Shown here: positions 8,937 through 16,510 of the stretch, piece after piece
How positions within the stretch are numbered: the stretch's first letter is position 1
How the letters are laid out: the number at the start of each line of letters is the position of its first letter
Assembly (NCBI GenBank): GCA_000509105.1
Contig: BAIF02000102.1
Span: 22,534 to 86,533, forward strand
Reading direction: 5' to 3'
DNA: 64,000 bases
DNA from: Clostridiales bacterium VE202-21
GTDB taxonomy: Bacteria; Bacillota; Clostridia; Lachnospirales; Lachnospiraceae
The notes under the pieces: model-generated
Seen by the model: the letters and a program-made list of their open reading frames with translations, nothing else
The model's database searches: none
Told to the model about the DNA's origin: nothing
Position numbers and translations under genes: made by a program

Positions 8937-9054
8937 CTGAAAAACCTCTCTTTCCATATCGTGTTATAACTTCTCATATCGTATCGTCTAAGGACACTAT
9001 ATCATAAGTTCAGAAAAAAGAAAACAAAAAGTTCATAAAAAACTAAACTTTCTA

Positions 9055-9083
9055 TTGCGAAATGAATATACTTGTGCTAATAT
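9055..9083 (+). promoter_or_regulatory. Promoter of the replication/integration genes
   Basis: TTGCGA at 9055-9060 and TAATAT at 9078-9083 with 17-base spacing. Upstream, CATATCGT occurs twice about 19 bases apart (near 8956 and 8973) and AAGTTCA twice near 9006 and 9029; these are possible sites for the divergent XRE repressor. Confidence 0.55.
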
Positions 9084-9184
9084 ACAAATGAGTTTAGAAA
9101 TAACTGAACAAAAACGACGTCGTAATAGGAAAATGAAAATATGAGAAACTGACCTATCGGTTCAACGGGGAGAAAGGAACGAGT

Positions 9185-9514
9185 ATGCAGATTACATTGA
9201 CAAAAGAACAGGTAAAAGAAGCATTTGGAGAACTTCGTTTTATGGGTGCGGACAACTGTTACCACTATGACAAAGACAGCAAGAAGAAAACAGAGGAAGT
9301 GGAAGCTTTAAAACTTCATCTCGGAAGCATGAAAATTGGGAACAGCGTGGATATTCGCTTGGAAGCAACGGAACTTCCGAAGATTGAGCCTTATGCGGTG
9401 GTAGAACTGGAAGAATCAGTATATGCCCCTTATGTGCAGAGAGGAAACTTCCCTGTATTAGTGGAAAAGATTACCTGTAAGGGTATCCGTCCTGTTTCAA
9501 ATAAAAATATGTAG
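9185..9514 (+). CDS. DUF961-like element protein (Tn916 Orf22/23 type)
   Basis: A 109-residue soluble protein (MQITLTKEQVKEAFGELRF...) with no membrane segment. Size, sequence flavour and position just ahead of a Rep_trans-type gene resemble the DUF961 proteins of Tn916-like elements, whose molecular role is not established. The start follows GGGAGAAAGGAACGAGT. It is the first gene behind the promoter at 9055 and is probably co-transcribed with rep, xis and int. The family call is by memory of pattern, not a search. Confidence 0.65.
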   Translation: MQITLTKEQVKEAFGELRFMGADNCYHYDKDSKKKTEEVEALKLHLGSMKIGNSVDIRLEATELPKIEPYAVVELEESVYAPYVQRGNFPVLVEKITCKGIRPVSNKNM

Positions 9515-9608
9515 GTGGTCAAAGTTCCTGCCCTCGTTCTGTCGTACCAAACGGCAGGTTGAGGGTGGGGCAATGACAACGCCATTGAAGATAGGAGGTA
9601 TGTGAAAT
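9515..9608 (+). other. Possible origin region between DUF961 and rep
   Basis: A short non-coding gap with a small hairpin, CTGTCG...CGGCAG with loop TACCAAA, and G-rich surroundings. In Tn916 relatives oriT or a double-strand origin lies next to orf20. This is only a positional argument. Confidence 0.3.
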
Positions 9609-10571
9609 TTGGAAGAAAGAAGCGGAAGTTTTCTTCCAGAACTCCCCTACACTAACAGGGGAGTAATACGACAGAAAGAAGAATTAAGTGCCTTGATAGA
9701 CTGGTGTCAGGTAACCATTAAGGAAGTTCCGTTAGAAGCAGTTATAGAAGATGTGTTGAGAATACCGTTGGAACTTATGACGGTAACAGGTTATGAAAAA
9801 GGAATTGCAGGACATGAGGTTGTGGCAATCTTTGATAATATCAAGGTACTAAAACCAACAGGAAATGCACAGTATCAAGGATTTCAGATTTTAATGAGTG
9901 GGAAAGGCTGTCGTAACTATGAGAATTTTTTACAACTTAATGAGGAAACTTGGTTTGATTTTTTTAACAGAGTTTGTCAGTATCATGTCAATTTTCCTCG
10001 GATTGATTTGGCGATAGATGACAGAAAACCGTATTTGAGCATTCCCGATTTGATTATACGGACAAAAGAGGGATTACTTTCTTCAAAGTTACGGGATATA
10101 GATTTTCACGATTCGGGAGAATTGAAAGAAGATGTGTTTCAGAGTAAAGGAGGAAGTCTTTATCTCGGTAGTTCAGCCAGTAATTTGAGATTGGTGTTTT
10201 ATGAAAAAGGATATGAGCAGAATAAAAAATATGGAATAGAATTAGATGAAAATTGGAATAGATATGAATTGAGATTTCGGCAGGAAATGGCAGTTAGTGT
10301 AGTACAGGAATTATTGAGATATAAAGATGTGGTAAGGCTGGCAATGGAAGTATTGAACAGTAAAATACGATTTTTAGAAAAGCCAACGGACAGTATGGCA
10401 ACACGAAAAAGACTTTATCCCACTTATCGGGCATGGGCAGAATTGATGAAAGACATAGGCAAGGTCAAACTTACTATGCAACCACAGAAGAAAAGTCTGC
10501 AAAAGGTATGGGAGTGGTTAGAAAAATATGTTGCCCCGTCTTTGAAACTGTTTGCAGAGGTTGGAAGATAG
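9609..10571 (+). CDS. Replication initiation factor (Rep_trans, Tn916 Orf20 type)
   Basis: A 320-residue rolling-circle initiator/relaxase-like protein. It has the family's N-terminal DWCQVTI segment, the central FPRIDLAIDD metal-site motif and a downstream NRYELRFRQE motif. The start is a TTG behind ATAGGAGG. The natural C terminus appears cut by a one-base deletion near 10563: the next frame continues KIEQRDYIANLIANGEMNI to a stop at 10679-10681, so the full protein would be about 356 residues. The initiator core is intact, so activity may survive. It lets the excised element replicate or be mobilised. Confidence 0.85.
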   Translation: MEERSGSFLPELPYTNRGVIRQKEELSALIDWCQVTIKEVPLEAVIEDVLRIPLELMTVTGYEKGIAGHEVVAIFDNIKVLKPTGNAQYQGFQILMSGKGCRNYENFLQLNEETWFDFFNRVCQYHVNFPRIDLAIDDRKPYLSIPDLIIRTKEGLLSSKLRDIDFHDSGELKEDVFQSKGGSLYLGSSASNLRLVFYEKGYEQNKKYGIELDENWNRYELRFRQEMAVSVVQELLRYKDVVRLAMEVLNSKIRFLEKPTDSMATRKRLYPTYRAWAELMKDIGKVKLTMQPQKKSLQKVWEWLEKYVAPSLKLFAEVGR

Positions 10572-10685
10572 AGCAGAGAGATTATATTGCTAATCTTATA
10601 GCAAATGGAGAAATGAATATCACACAAAAGCAGTTGTATGATGATTACATAAAAGCAAGAAAATTAGACGAAAGGGGGTAATCGT

Positions 10686-10865
10686 ATCGAGAAAGCATTA
10701 CTAAATATAAATGAATTTTGTGAGTATATGGGGATTGGGAAAACAAAGGCAAGAGAATTGTTGAACAATCCTAAAAATAGATTTACAGTACGCATTGGTA
10801 ATCGGTTGTATGCAAATAAGAAATTACTTGATGAATGGCTGGAATATCAATGCAAAAGGGCTTGA
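10686..10865 (+). CDS. Excisionase-like small DNA-binding protein
   Basis: A 59-codon open frame too short for usual ORF lists: EKALLNINEFCEYMGIGKTK, then ARELLNNPKNRFTVRIGN and LYANKKLLDEW. This is a winged-helix excisionase of the MerR/Xis type. No ATG, GTG or TTG is available at the front; an ATC at 10686 lies 7 bases after AAAGGGGG, so an AUC start is the best guess. An internal ATG at 10728 would remove the first helix. It sits between rep and int, the standard place for xis. Confidence 0.7.
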   Translation: MEKALLNINEFCEYMGIGKTKARELLNNPKNRFTVRIGNRLYANKKLLDEWLEYQCKRA

Positions 10866-10947
10866 AAAGAAAATGAGGTGTCGATATAATGAAAATTGAA
10901 ATATTTACTTTACCATATTTCTTTCAGTAGAAGAAAGGAAAGTTGGT

Positions 10948-12150
10948 ATGGGTAAAGATTTAAAGGGCAAAGAACTCGGTAAGGGAATTTCACAGAGAGC
11001 AGACGGACGCTATATTGCAAGATTTACAAGCAAAACAGGGAAACGAAAAACGCTTTATGATTTTAAACTAAATGAGTTGAAACGGAAGTTGCGAGAAGCG
11101 GTTTATGAAGATGAACATGGTTTGAATGGCAATGGCGAAAGTATCACTTTAAATGCATGGTATGTAACGTGGACGGAGTTGTATAAGAAGAAAACAGTTA
11201 AAATGACTACGATATATAAAAATCACAGTTACTACAATTCAAGAGTGAAGAACTCTATCGGGAAGATGTATTTGCAGGACATTAAAACATATCACGTTCA
11301 GAAGTTTTTGAATGATTTGTTAGACAATGGGCTTGCACATGGAACTGTATCAAATATCAGATTTATGTTAAACGATATGCTCGATAAGGCAGTGTTGAGT
11401 GAATACATCAGAAAAAATCCTTGTATCGGTGTGGAAATGCCGAAAGAAGTGAAAAAGGAAAGGCGTGTATTAACAAGAGAGGAGCAGGAAAAATTTTTTA
11501 CATTTGCTTCTTCCTACATACACATCAATGTTTTTAAATTTGCCGTGACAACAGGTTGTAGGATTGGAGAAGTGCTTGGACTGAAATGGGAAGATTGCGA
11601 CTTTGAAAGAAGAAAAATTACAATCAATAAGACAATCCATTATTCAAAGGCTTCCAGTCCCGTTGAGGGTTCGAAGTTTTTCTACACGACTGCAAAAACC
11701 ATGTCTAGTAATCGTGCAATTCCGATGACAGATGAAGTGTATGAGATTTTACAAAATCAGAAGATAAAGCAGACAGAACAGAAGATGTGGAAACGCTCGA
11801 TATGGAAACAGCATAAAGAATTTCAAAATTTGGTATTTACCTGTTCGGACGGTTCGCCGGTTTATTATTACAACGTTAATAGTGCAATCAAAGACTATGT
11901 AGCGAAAATCAATGTGATAGAGATTGAACTGGCAAAGGAAGAAAAGAGAGAGCCGAAGATATTTGAAGTGTTTACCTGTCATACCCTGCGACATACATAT
12001 GCTACAAGGTGTTATGAAAATGGCGTAGACCAACAAGTAGTACAGAAACTTTTAGGTCATTCCACGCTGGCAATGACAACTGATTTATACACGCACGTTT
12101 CAGAAGAAAAGAAAAAAGAAGAAGTAGCCGAATTGAAAATATTGGCTTAG
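10948..12150 (+). CDS. Tyrosine recombinase/integrase
   Basis: A 400-residue site-specific recombinase that integrates and excises the element at the leuS 3' end. The N-terminal part is an AP2-like arm-binding domain (GKGISQRADGRYIARF...), followed by a SAM-like core-binding domain around residues 75-160. The catalytic set is present: Arg in TTGCRIGEVLGLKW (about residue 206), HTLRH (His345, Arg348), LLGHST, and Tyr381 in LYTHV. The start follows AGAAAGGAAAG. The gene ends about 75 bases from attR. Confidence 0.95.
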   Translation: MGKDLKGKELGKGISQRADGRYIARFTSKTGKRKTLYDFKLNELKRKLREAVYEDEHGLNGNGESITLNAWYVTWTELYKKKTVKMTTIYKNHSYYNSRVKNSIGKMYLQDIKTYHVQKFLNDLLDNGLAHGTVSNIRFMLNDMLDKAVLSEYIRKNPCIGVEMPKEVKKERRVLTREEQEKFFTFASSYIHINVFKFAVTTGCRIGEVLGLKWEDCDFERRKITINKTIHYSKASSPVEGSKFFYTTAKTMSSNRAIPMTDEVYEILQNQKIKQTEQKMWKRSIWKQHKEFQNLVFTCSDGSPVYYYNVNSAIKDYVAKINVIEIELAKEEKREPKIFEVFTCHTLRHTYATRCYENGVDQQVVQKLLGHSTLAMTTDLYTHVSEEKKKEEVAELKILA

Positions 12151-12223
12151 ATTTGGAGTAAAAATGGAGTAAATCAGAAGATAGATAGCTAAAAACGGCG
12201 TAAAATCAATGTTTTCAAGTGGA

Positions 12224-12235
12224 TATAAATATTGT
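12224..12235. repeat. attR core
   Basis: TATAAATATTGT, identical to 6215-6226. It marks the right end of the integrated element. Confidence 0.8.
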
Positions 12236-12245
12236 GCAGAAGTAA
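12225..12245 (+). pseudogene. Displaced original leuS 3' end
   Basis: After attR the sequence reads in the leuS frame as I-N-I-V-Q-K-stop (stop 12243-12245), matching the leuS C terminus up to the crossover. It is the tail the gene had before integration. Confidence 0.8.
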
Positions 12246-12257
12246 TTGGGAAGATTC

Positions 12258-12290
12258 GGCGCGGGTAATGCAGGCATTACCTGCGCCATT
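12258..12290 (+). terminator. Original leuS terminator
   Basis: GGCGCGGGTAAT and ATTACCTGCGCC form a 12-base stem with one G-T pair, followed by ATTTTAT. It lies directly after the displaced leuS tail. Confidence 0.75.
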
Positions 12291-12321
12291 TTATCAAAGA
12301 AGAGGCAGGAGGGAATGCCAT

Positions 12322-12693
12322 ATGATAATAGAGGTGCTGAGGCAGGAGTTTTCTGTGTGCAGGGTAACAGATCTGTCAGAGGTGAATATGAAGGATGAAT
12401 TTTGTTTTATTGGAAAAACGGATGAGGAGAATTCCCTGGTCTGCAGTTCACAGTATGTCCCGTCCAATGCGGCTGCCTGCGACAATGGCTGGCGTGCTTT
12501 CCGCATCCAGGGAACCCTGGACTTTTCCCTGACCGGGATACTTTCTAAGATCGCAGGCCTGCTGGCAGGGCATAAGATCGGAATATTTGCGGTATCAACG
12601 TACAATACAGACTATATACTGACTAAGAGTAGGAATTTACAAAAGGCGCTTGGCGTACTTAAGGACAGCGGGTACCAGATCAGTTTTTTGTAG
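12322..12693 (+). CDS. ACT domain-containing protein
   Basis: A 123-residue protein of the small two-ACT type (ACT_7-like), probably binding an amino acid as a regulatory ligand. The second half carries the ACT pattern: GTLDFSLTGILSKIAGLLAG, then IGIFAVSTYNTDYILTK. A longer in-frame start exists at 12232, but it begins inside the displaced leuS tail; the ATG at 12322 has GGCAGGAGGG upstream and is chosen. It precedes cbiG by 18 bases and may be co-transcribed. Ligand unknown. Confidence 0.82.
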   Translation: MIIEVLRQEFSVCRVTDLSEVNMKDEFCFIGKTDEENSLVCSSQYVPSNAAACDNGWRAFRIQGTLDFSLTGILSKIAGLLAGHKIGIFAVSTYNTDYILTKSRNLQKALGVLKDSGYQISFL

Positions 12694-12711
12694 TTCCCGG
12701 GGGAGATATAT

Positions 12712-13791
12712 ATGGAGAATAAAGGAAAAGAAGAGAAACCGATTGTCATATTCAGTTTTACGGAGGAAGGGTGCAGGCTGAACAGAAAATTGAATGCGCT
12801 GCTGGCAAAGGCAGGTTACGAGTGCGTAAGTTATACAACGGAACGTTTTGCCGCAGGATTCGGTATGAATCCGATGGATCAAGATCTAAAACAATGGATT
12901 GGGGTGCGATGGGGGAGCTGCTCCTTTCTGTTCATCGGGGCGGCAGGAATTGCAATCCGCTATATTGCTCCATGGGTGGCGGATAAGTACCGGGATTCGG
13001 CCGTGCTCTCTATGGATGAAAAAGGCGGATTTGTGATTCCGCTTCTTTCGGGCCACGTAGGCGGAGCTGTCAGACTGGCAATGCTGGTCGCAGAGCAGAC
13101 GGGGGCAGTACCGGTAGTTACAACGGCAACCGATGTACAGAATAAGTTTGCTGTGGATGTATTTGCAAAAGAAAACCATCTGCACATCGGGAGCCGCAGG
13201 CTTGCAAAGGAGATTTCCGCAGCTGTACTGGAGGGAAAGAAGATCGGGTTTTACAGTGCTTATCCGGTGGAGGGCAGGATGCCGGAGGAACTGTGTGTCT
13301 GCCGTTGCCTGGAAGAGCTGGGCAGGCTGCCGCTGGGGATTGCGGTGGCAGATGCAGGGACAGAGATAAAAGAGGGGAAAAACATCCTGTTTCTTCCGCC
13401 CAGGAATCTTGTGGCAGGGGTCGGATGCAGAAGAGGAACCCCCGGGGCCAGGCTGAAGGAAAAGCTGGAAGTCCTCCTAAAAGAGCTGGGCGTATCCCTC
13501 TGCCAGATCCAGGCCCTTGCAAGCATTGACCTGAAAAGGGACGAGGCAGGACTGCTGGAGCTTGCACAAGAGTGCCGGGTTCCCTTCGCAACGTATTCAG
13601 CTGACGAACTGCAGGAAATCGAAGCCGTCAGTTCTCATTCTGAGTTCGTAGAAAAGATCACCGGAGTGGATAATGTCTGTGAGCGGGCTGCCAGAAAATA
13701 TGCGCCCGAAGGCGTCATGATACAGCCGAAGATTAAGCTGAACGGGATCACTTATGCGGTGGTCAGAGAAAATACAATGATAAGATTTTGA
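12712..13791 (+). CDS. cbiG: Cobalt-precorrin 5A hydrolase
   Basis: A 359-residue enzyme of anaerobic cobalamin synthesis that opens the lactone ring of cobalt-precorrin-5A with loss of a two-carbon unit. The N-terminal and central CbiG domains are clear (GAAGIAIRYIAPWV, IPLLSGHVGGA, VTTATDVQNKFAVD), as is the C-terminal domain (LVAGVGCRRGTPG, ALASIDLKRDEAGL). The start follows CCGGGGGAG. No other cob/cbi genes are in the window, so it is an orphan. It lies beside genes for corrinoid-dependent methyl transfer, which would use the cofactor. Confidence 0.93.
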   Translation: MENKGKEEKPIVIFSFTEEGCRLNRKLNALLAKAGYECVSYTTERFAAGFGMNPMDQDLKQWIGVRWGSCSFLFIGAAGIAIRYIAPWVADKYRDSAVLSMDEKGGFVIPLLSGHVGGAVRLAMLVAEQTGAVPVVTTATDVQNKFAVDVFAKENHLHIGSRRLAKEISAAVLEGKKIGFYSAYPVEGRMPEELCVCRCLEELGRLPLGIAVADAGTEIKEGKNILFLPPRNLVAGVGCRRGTPGARLKEKLEVLLKELGVSLCQIQALASIDLKRDEAGLLELAQECRVPFATYSADELQEIEAVSSHSEFVEKITGVDNVCERAARKYAPEGVMIQPKIKLNGITYAVVRENTMIRF

Positions 13792-13824
13792 TTCCGGAAT
13801 GAAAAAGCAAAAGGGGGAAACAAA

Positions 13825-13862
13825 AAGGAAGAAAGCGGCCGGTTAAGCCGTTTTCTTCCTTT
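13825..13862. terminator. Bidirectional terminator
   Basis: AAGGAAGAAA-CGGC and GCCG-TTTTCTTCCTT form a long stem with T and A runs on both sides. It separates the convergent cbiG and methyltransferase genes. Confidence 0.75.
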
Positions 13863-13866
13863 CGCT

Positions 13867-14877
13867 TTAGTTTACATAAAATTCATTGACAGCTTCGAAG
13901 AATGCATGTATATTCTCCCATTTTGAAAGCGGAGGGATGTCGCATCCTGAAGATATTACAAAGTTTGGATACTTACAGCATGCTTCCATAACGGCTTTCG
14001 TCTCTTTTTTGATGGACTCCACCGTTCCGTTTCTGAACTGAGAAGCAGGATCTACGTTGCCGGCAGCAGCGATATGAGCAGGGATATGCGGCATCATTTC
14101 TGCCATGCTGATCGCATTGCCAAAATGAAGCAGCGGGCATCCGGTTGCGATAATTGAGTTGATCTGCTGTATCGTGCAGTTTCCGCAGTTATGGTATACA
14201 ATGATGAATTCGTCATCCTGAACGGCATCAACAATTTGTTTTACATAATCTGCTGAAAATTCTTCGGCAAGCGCTGGGGAGAGCAGTCCGGCAAGAGGCT
14301 CAGCCAGAACAATACCGTTAGCGCCTGCACGTTTGTATTCTGTACAGTAGTTAATGATGAATCTCGTGACTTTTTCCAGAACGGTATGTACCATATCCGG
14401 TTCCTCATAGCAGTAAATCATTGCCTCGGACACATCCATCAGTCTTCCGGCGAGTGAAAACGGTCCGATAGCGCCTGCCAGCACAGGTCTGTCTGTTATT
14501 AACTTTGAGGCCTTTTCAATTGCTTCTATATAGAGTCCGGTACGCCCGCTTCCGATCTCGGGAATTTCCAGAGCGTCTGCTTCTTCCTCTGAGCTGACCA
14601 CACTTCCTATTACGGTAGGCACTTCTTCATCTGAGACACGGATTGTTGAACCAAAGCACTCTGCCTCAACAGACAGGTCCATCAGGCTGACAGAAGCGGC
14701 GGCGTCTGTGTTTTCTGCAACCAGCTGCATACCCCGTGCCTGCAGATCACTGCTGGAGATCAGATCCTTTACCGTTATGTCCATTAACTGGATGGCAGGG
14801 AATGATAATACCGGCATTGCCTTTTTAACCGGTGTATTGATTGTATCTGCGATCCACTGTTTCATATTCAATTTCAT
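13867..14877 (-). CDS. MtaA/HemE-type corrinoid methyltransferase
   Basis: A 336-residue TIM-barrel protein of the uroporphyrinogen decarboxylase superfamily, closest in pattern to methylcobamide methyltransferases (MtaA/CmuA). The zinc ligands are visible as HNCGNC near residue 228 and SSGCDIP near residue 312, which HemE lacks, so methyl transfer is preferred over haem synthesis. The ribosome site is GGAGGTAA. It is followed on the same strand (upstream) by a PocR-AraC regulator and a hydantoinase-like ATPase. The methyl donor and acceptor cannot be told. Confidence 0.85.
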   Translation of the reverse strand: MKLNMKQWIADTINTPVKKAMPVLSFPAIQLMDITVKDLISSSDLQARGMQLVAENTDAAASVSLMDLSVEAECFGSTIRVSDEEVPTVIGSVVSSEEEADALEIPEIGSGRTGLYIEAIEKASKLITDRPVLAGAIGPFSLAGRLMDVSEAMIYCYEEPDMVHTVLEKVTRFIINYCTEYKRAGANGIVLAEPLAGLLSPALAEEFSADYVKQIVDAVQDDEFIIVYHNCGNCTIQQINSIIATGCPLLHFGNAISMAEMMPHIPAHIAAAGNVDPASQFRNGTVESIKKETKAVMEACCKYPNFVISSGCDIPPLSKWENIHAFFEAVNEFYVN

Positions 14878-15029
14878 AAAATATTACCTCCAGGCTCTCT
14901 TCATTTTTATTTGTATTTGATGACTCAAGTATAGAAGAACTGCGGGGAGGTTTTTATGAAAAATATTCTGTTTTTTGGCTTTTTTTAAGTTTATTTATAA
15001 AAAAATATCAATATTGGAAAATGAAATTG

Positions 15030-16277
15030 CTACCGATACTGCTTAGGCGTCAGTCCGGTATACTTCTTAAACACTTTGGAAAAGTAACTCTGGTCCTCAA
15101 AACCTACAGCCACGGCGATATCAATGATTGAAAAATCCGTATTGGAAAGCAGGCGTTTGCTTTCCTCTATACGCACCATGTTCAGATACTCTTTGAAGGA
15201 AGAGCCGGTGGACTGCTTGAACATGGTAGAAAAATAAGACGGATGGAGATGAACGTGGGAGGCAACATCTTCCAAGGTAATAGGTTCGTTAAAATGTTCC
15301 GATATATAAAGCATGGATTTTTTAACGAGTTCACTGTTTTTGGAAGGAATGTAGTTAAACATACTTTCAGAAAAGGCCTCTACAATCTCCTGCAGTTTAA
15401 AACAAAGCGTATCCATGGTGGTAATCTGCTGCAGGTTTTTCAAAAAATGGTTATTCAATTTTAAAATGTTATCAGTAGGAGCACCACTCTCAATTGCCGC
15501 CCTGGAAAGCAGAGAACACAGCTCAATAGCCCTTGACTTCACAATCTCGATGCTGTTTCCCTCCGAGAACAGCACATAGCCGAGCAGGTCGTTGAGTATC
15601 GCATTGGCCTCGTGCACATTGCCTACCTTTACCTTTGCGATCAGATCCTTTTCCTTTTCATAAGGATAGGAAGCAGTACTGATATTTTCGGCCTTGTAAC
15701 GCTGTATGGATTCATTGATCCTGGACTGCTGGAGCAGTTTTTGGTTATTTTGTTTGAGCTCTTCTTTACTGTCGTCGATCAGGTTGGCAAACAGATAATA
15801 TAAGAGGTGGCTGATATGATTGACCATGGAGGGTGAGACAACGGGAATATTGCCCGTTTCATCGTATAACTCCAGGGCCTCATCGGTTGGAATATTGTAC
15901 TTCCTGGCAATGTCCGAGATCAGGATGGAGTCCGGGGAATCCATCAAAAACGGCCCTACCAGGATAGAGCCGAGGAATGTCTTTTTGCTGATCAGAGGGA
16001 ACACGATGTGATTCAATTCAGCATGACAGGAGAATATGTAAGGCTCGCCAAGCGTGATCGCTTTTTTACTGGCTGATATATGCATTTTTTCGCAGCTGTC
16101 GTTGGGGGGAAGATAGTCCTGGAAACAGCGGCAGAAGCTGGACATCTGTCCGCTTACAGCCAAAAACTCCCCATGTTCGTCGATAACCTGGATAGGAAGC
16201 CTCATACAGGCATAAAATGTGTCTACCATGGAGTGCAGTGTATCTTCCGAAACGATGGAATATAATAAAGGTGCCAT
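15030..16277 (-). CDS. PocR-sensor AraC family regulator
   Basis: A 415-residue transcription factor. Residues 1-165 match the PocR ligand-binding domain (cysteines in SSFCRCFQDYLPPNDSCEKM, then FSCHAELNHIVFPLI). The C-terminal 100 residues are an AraC double helix-turn-helix (EPITLEDVASHVHLHPSYFS and DIAVAVGFEDQSYFSKVFKK, ending LTPKQYR). PocR domains sense small C1-C3 or aromatic compounds in C1/diol pathways, so it is a likely activator of the adjacent methyltransferase and ATPase genes. ATG behind GGAGGCTTACG. Confidence 0.9.
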   Translation of the reverse strand: MAPLLYSIVSEDTLHSMVDTFYACMRLPIQVIDEHGEFLAVSGQMSSFCRCFQDYLPPNDSCEKMHISASKKAITLGEPYIFSCHAELNHIVFPLISKKTFLGSILVGPFLMDSPDSILISDIARKYNIPTDEALELYDETGNIPVVSPSMVNHISHLLYYLFANLIDDSKEELKQNNQKLLQQSRINESIQRYKAENISTASYPYEKEKDLIAKVKVGNVHEANAILNDLLGYVLFSEGNSIEIVKSRAIELCSLLSRAAIESGAPTDNILKLNNHFLKNLQQITTMDTLCFKLQEIVEAFSESMFNYIPSKNSELVKKSMLYISEHFNEPITLEDVASHVHLHPSYFSTMFKQSTGSSFKEYLNMVRIEESKRLLSNTDFSIIDIAVAVGFEDQSYFSKVFKKYTGLTPKQYR

Positions 16278-16390
16278 TCGTAAGCCTCCGTTTCACTAAT
16301 TTTTAGTATCATAAGTGTAACACACTTTTCTAAGAATATGGTTAGAAATTGCAAGAAAAATATCAAAAAAAGTAAAAAGAAGTAATATTT

Positions 16391-16478
16391 CAGACAGGTC
16401 TGCGCATTTACTGCGCAGACCGTACGAAAGCATAGTGGTTGCAGGCATACAGGTATCCGCTCCGCTTCGATCCGGGCT
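16391..16478. repeat. Dispersed intergenic repeat R2, copy a
   Basis: An 88-base block nearly identical to the reverse complement of 59530-59612. It includes the hairpin GGTCTGCGCA...TGCGCAGACC and the shared strings CGTACGAAA and TTGCAGGCAT. The remaining part of the 16278-16510 gap shows nothing else. Confidence 0.8.
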
Positions 16479-16510
16479 TAACTGCACTGTTACAACAGAA
16501 CAGGAAAAGC

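Larger units (their letters stand above)
6215..12235 (+). mobile_element. Integrative element inserted in the leuS 3' end
   Basis: A 6.0-kb island bounded by the direct repeat TATAAATATTGT at 6215-6226 and 12224-12235. The integrase lies at the right end reading toward the junction. Base composition is visibly more AT-rich than the flanks. Other contents are a small excisionase, a Rep_trans-type initiator, a DUF961-like protein, an XRE repressor and a cargo ATPase. There is no conjugation machinery, so it is probably mobilised by a helper or is a relic. Integration keeps leuS functional by supplying a new last few codons. Confidence 0.88.

Noticed and set aside
12232..12321. Extended N terminus of the ACT-domain protein
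   Set aside because: The first codons lie in the displaced leuS tail and its terminator; the ATG at 12322 has a strong ribosome site.
13118..13591. 157-residue minus-strand frame inside cbiG
   Set aside because: Arg/Pro-rich shadow composition; cbiG on the plus strand is certain.
16296..16487. 63-residue minus-strand frame resembling another at 59504-59695
   Set aside because: Both come from the same dispersed repeat R2 read in equivalent frames; there is no ribosome site or family match.
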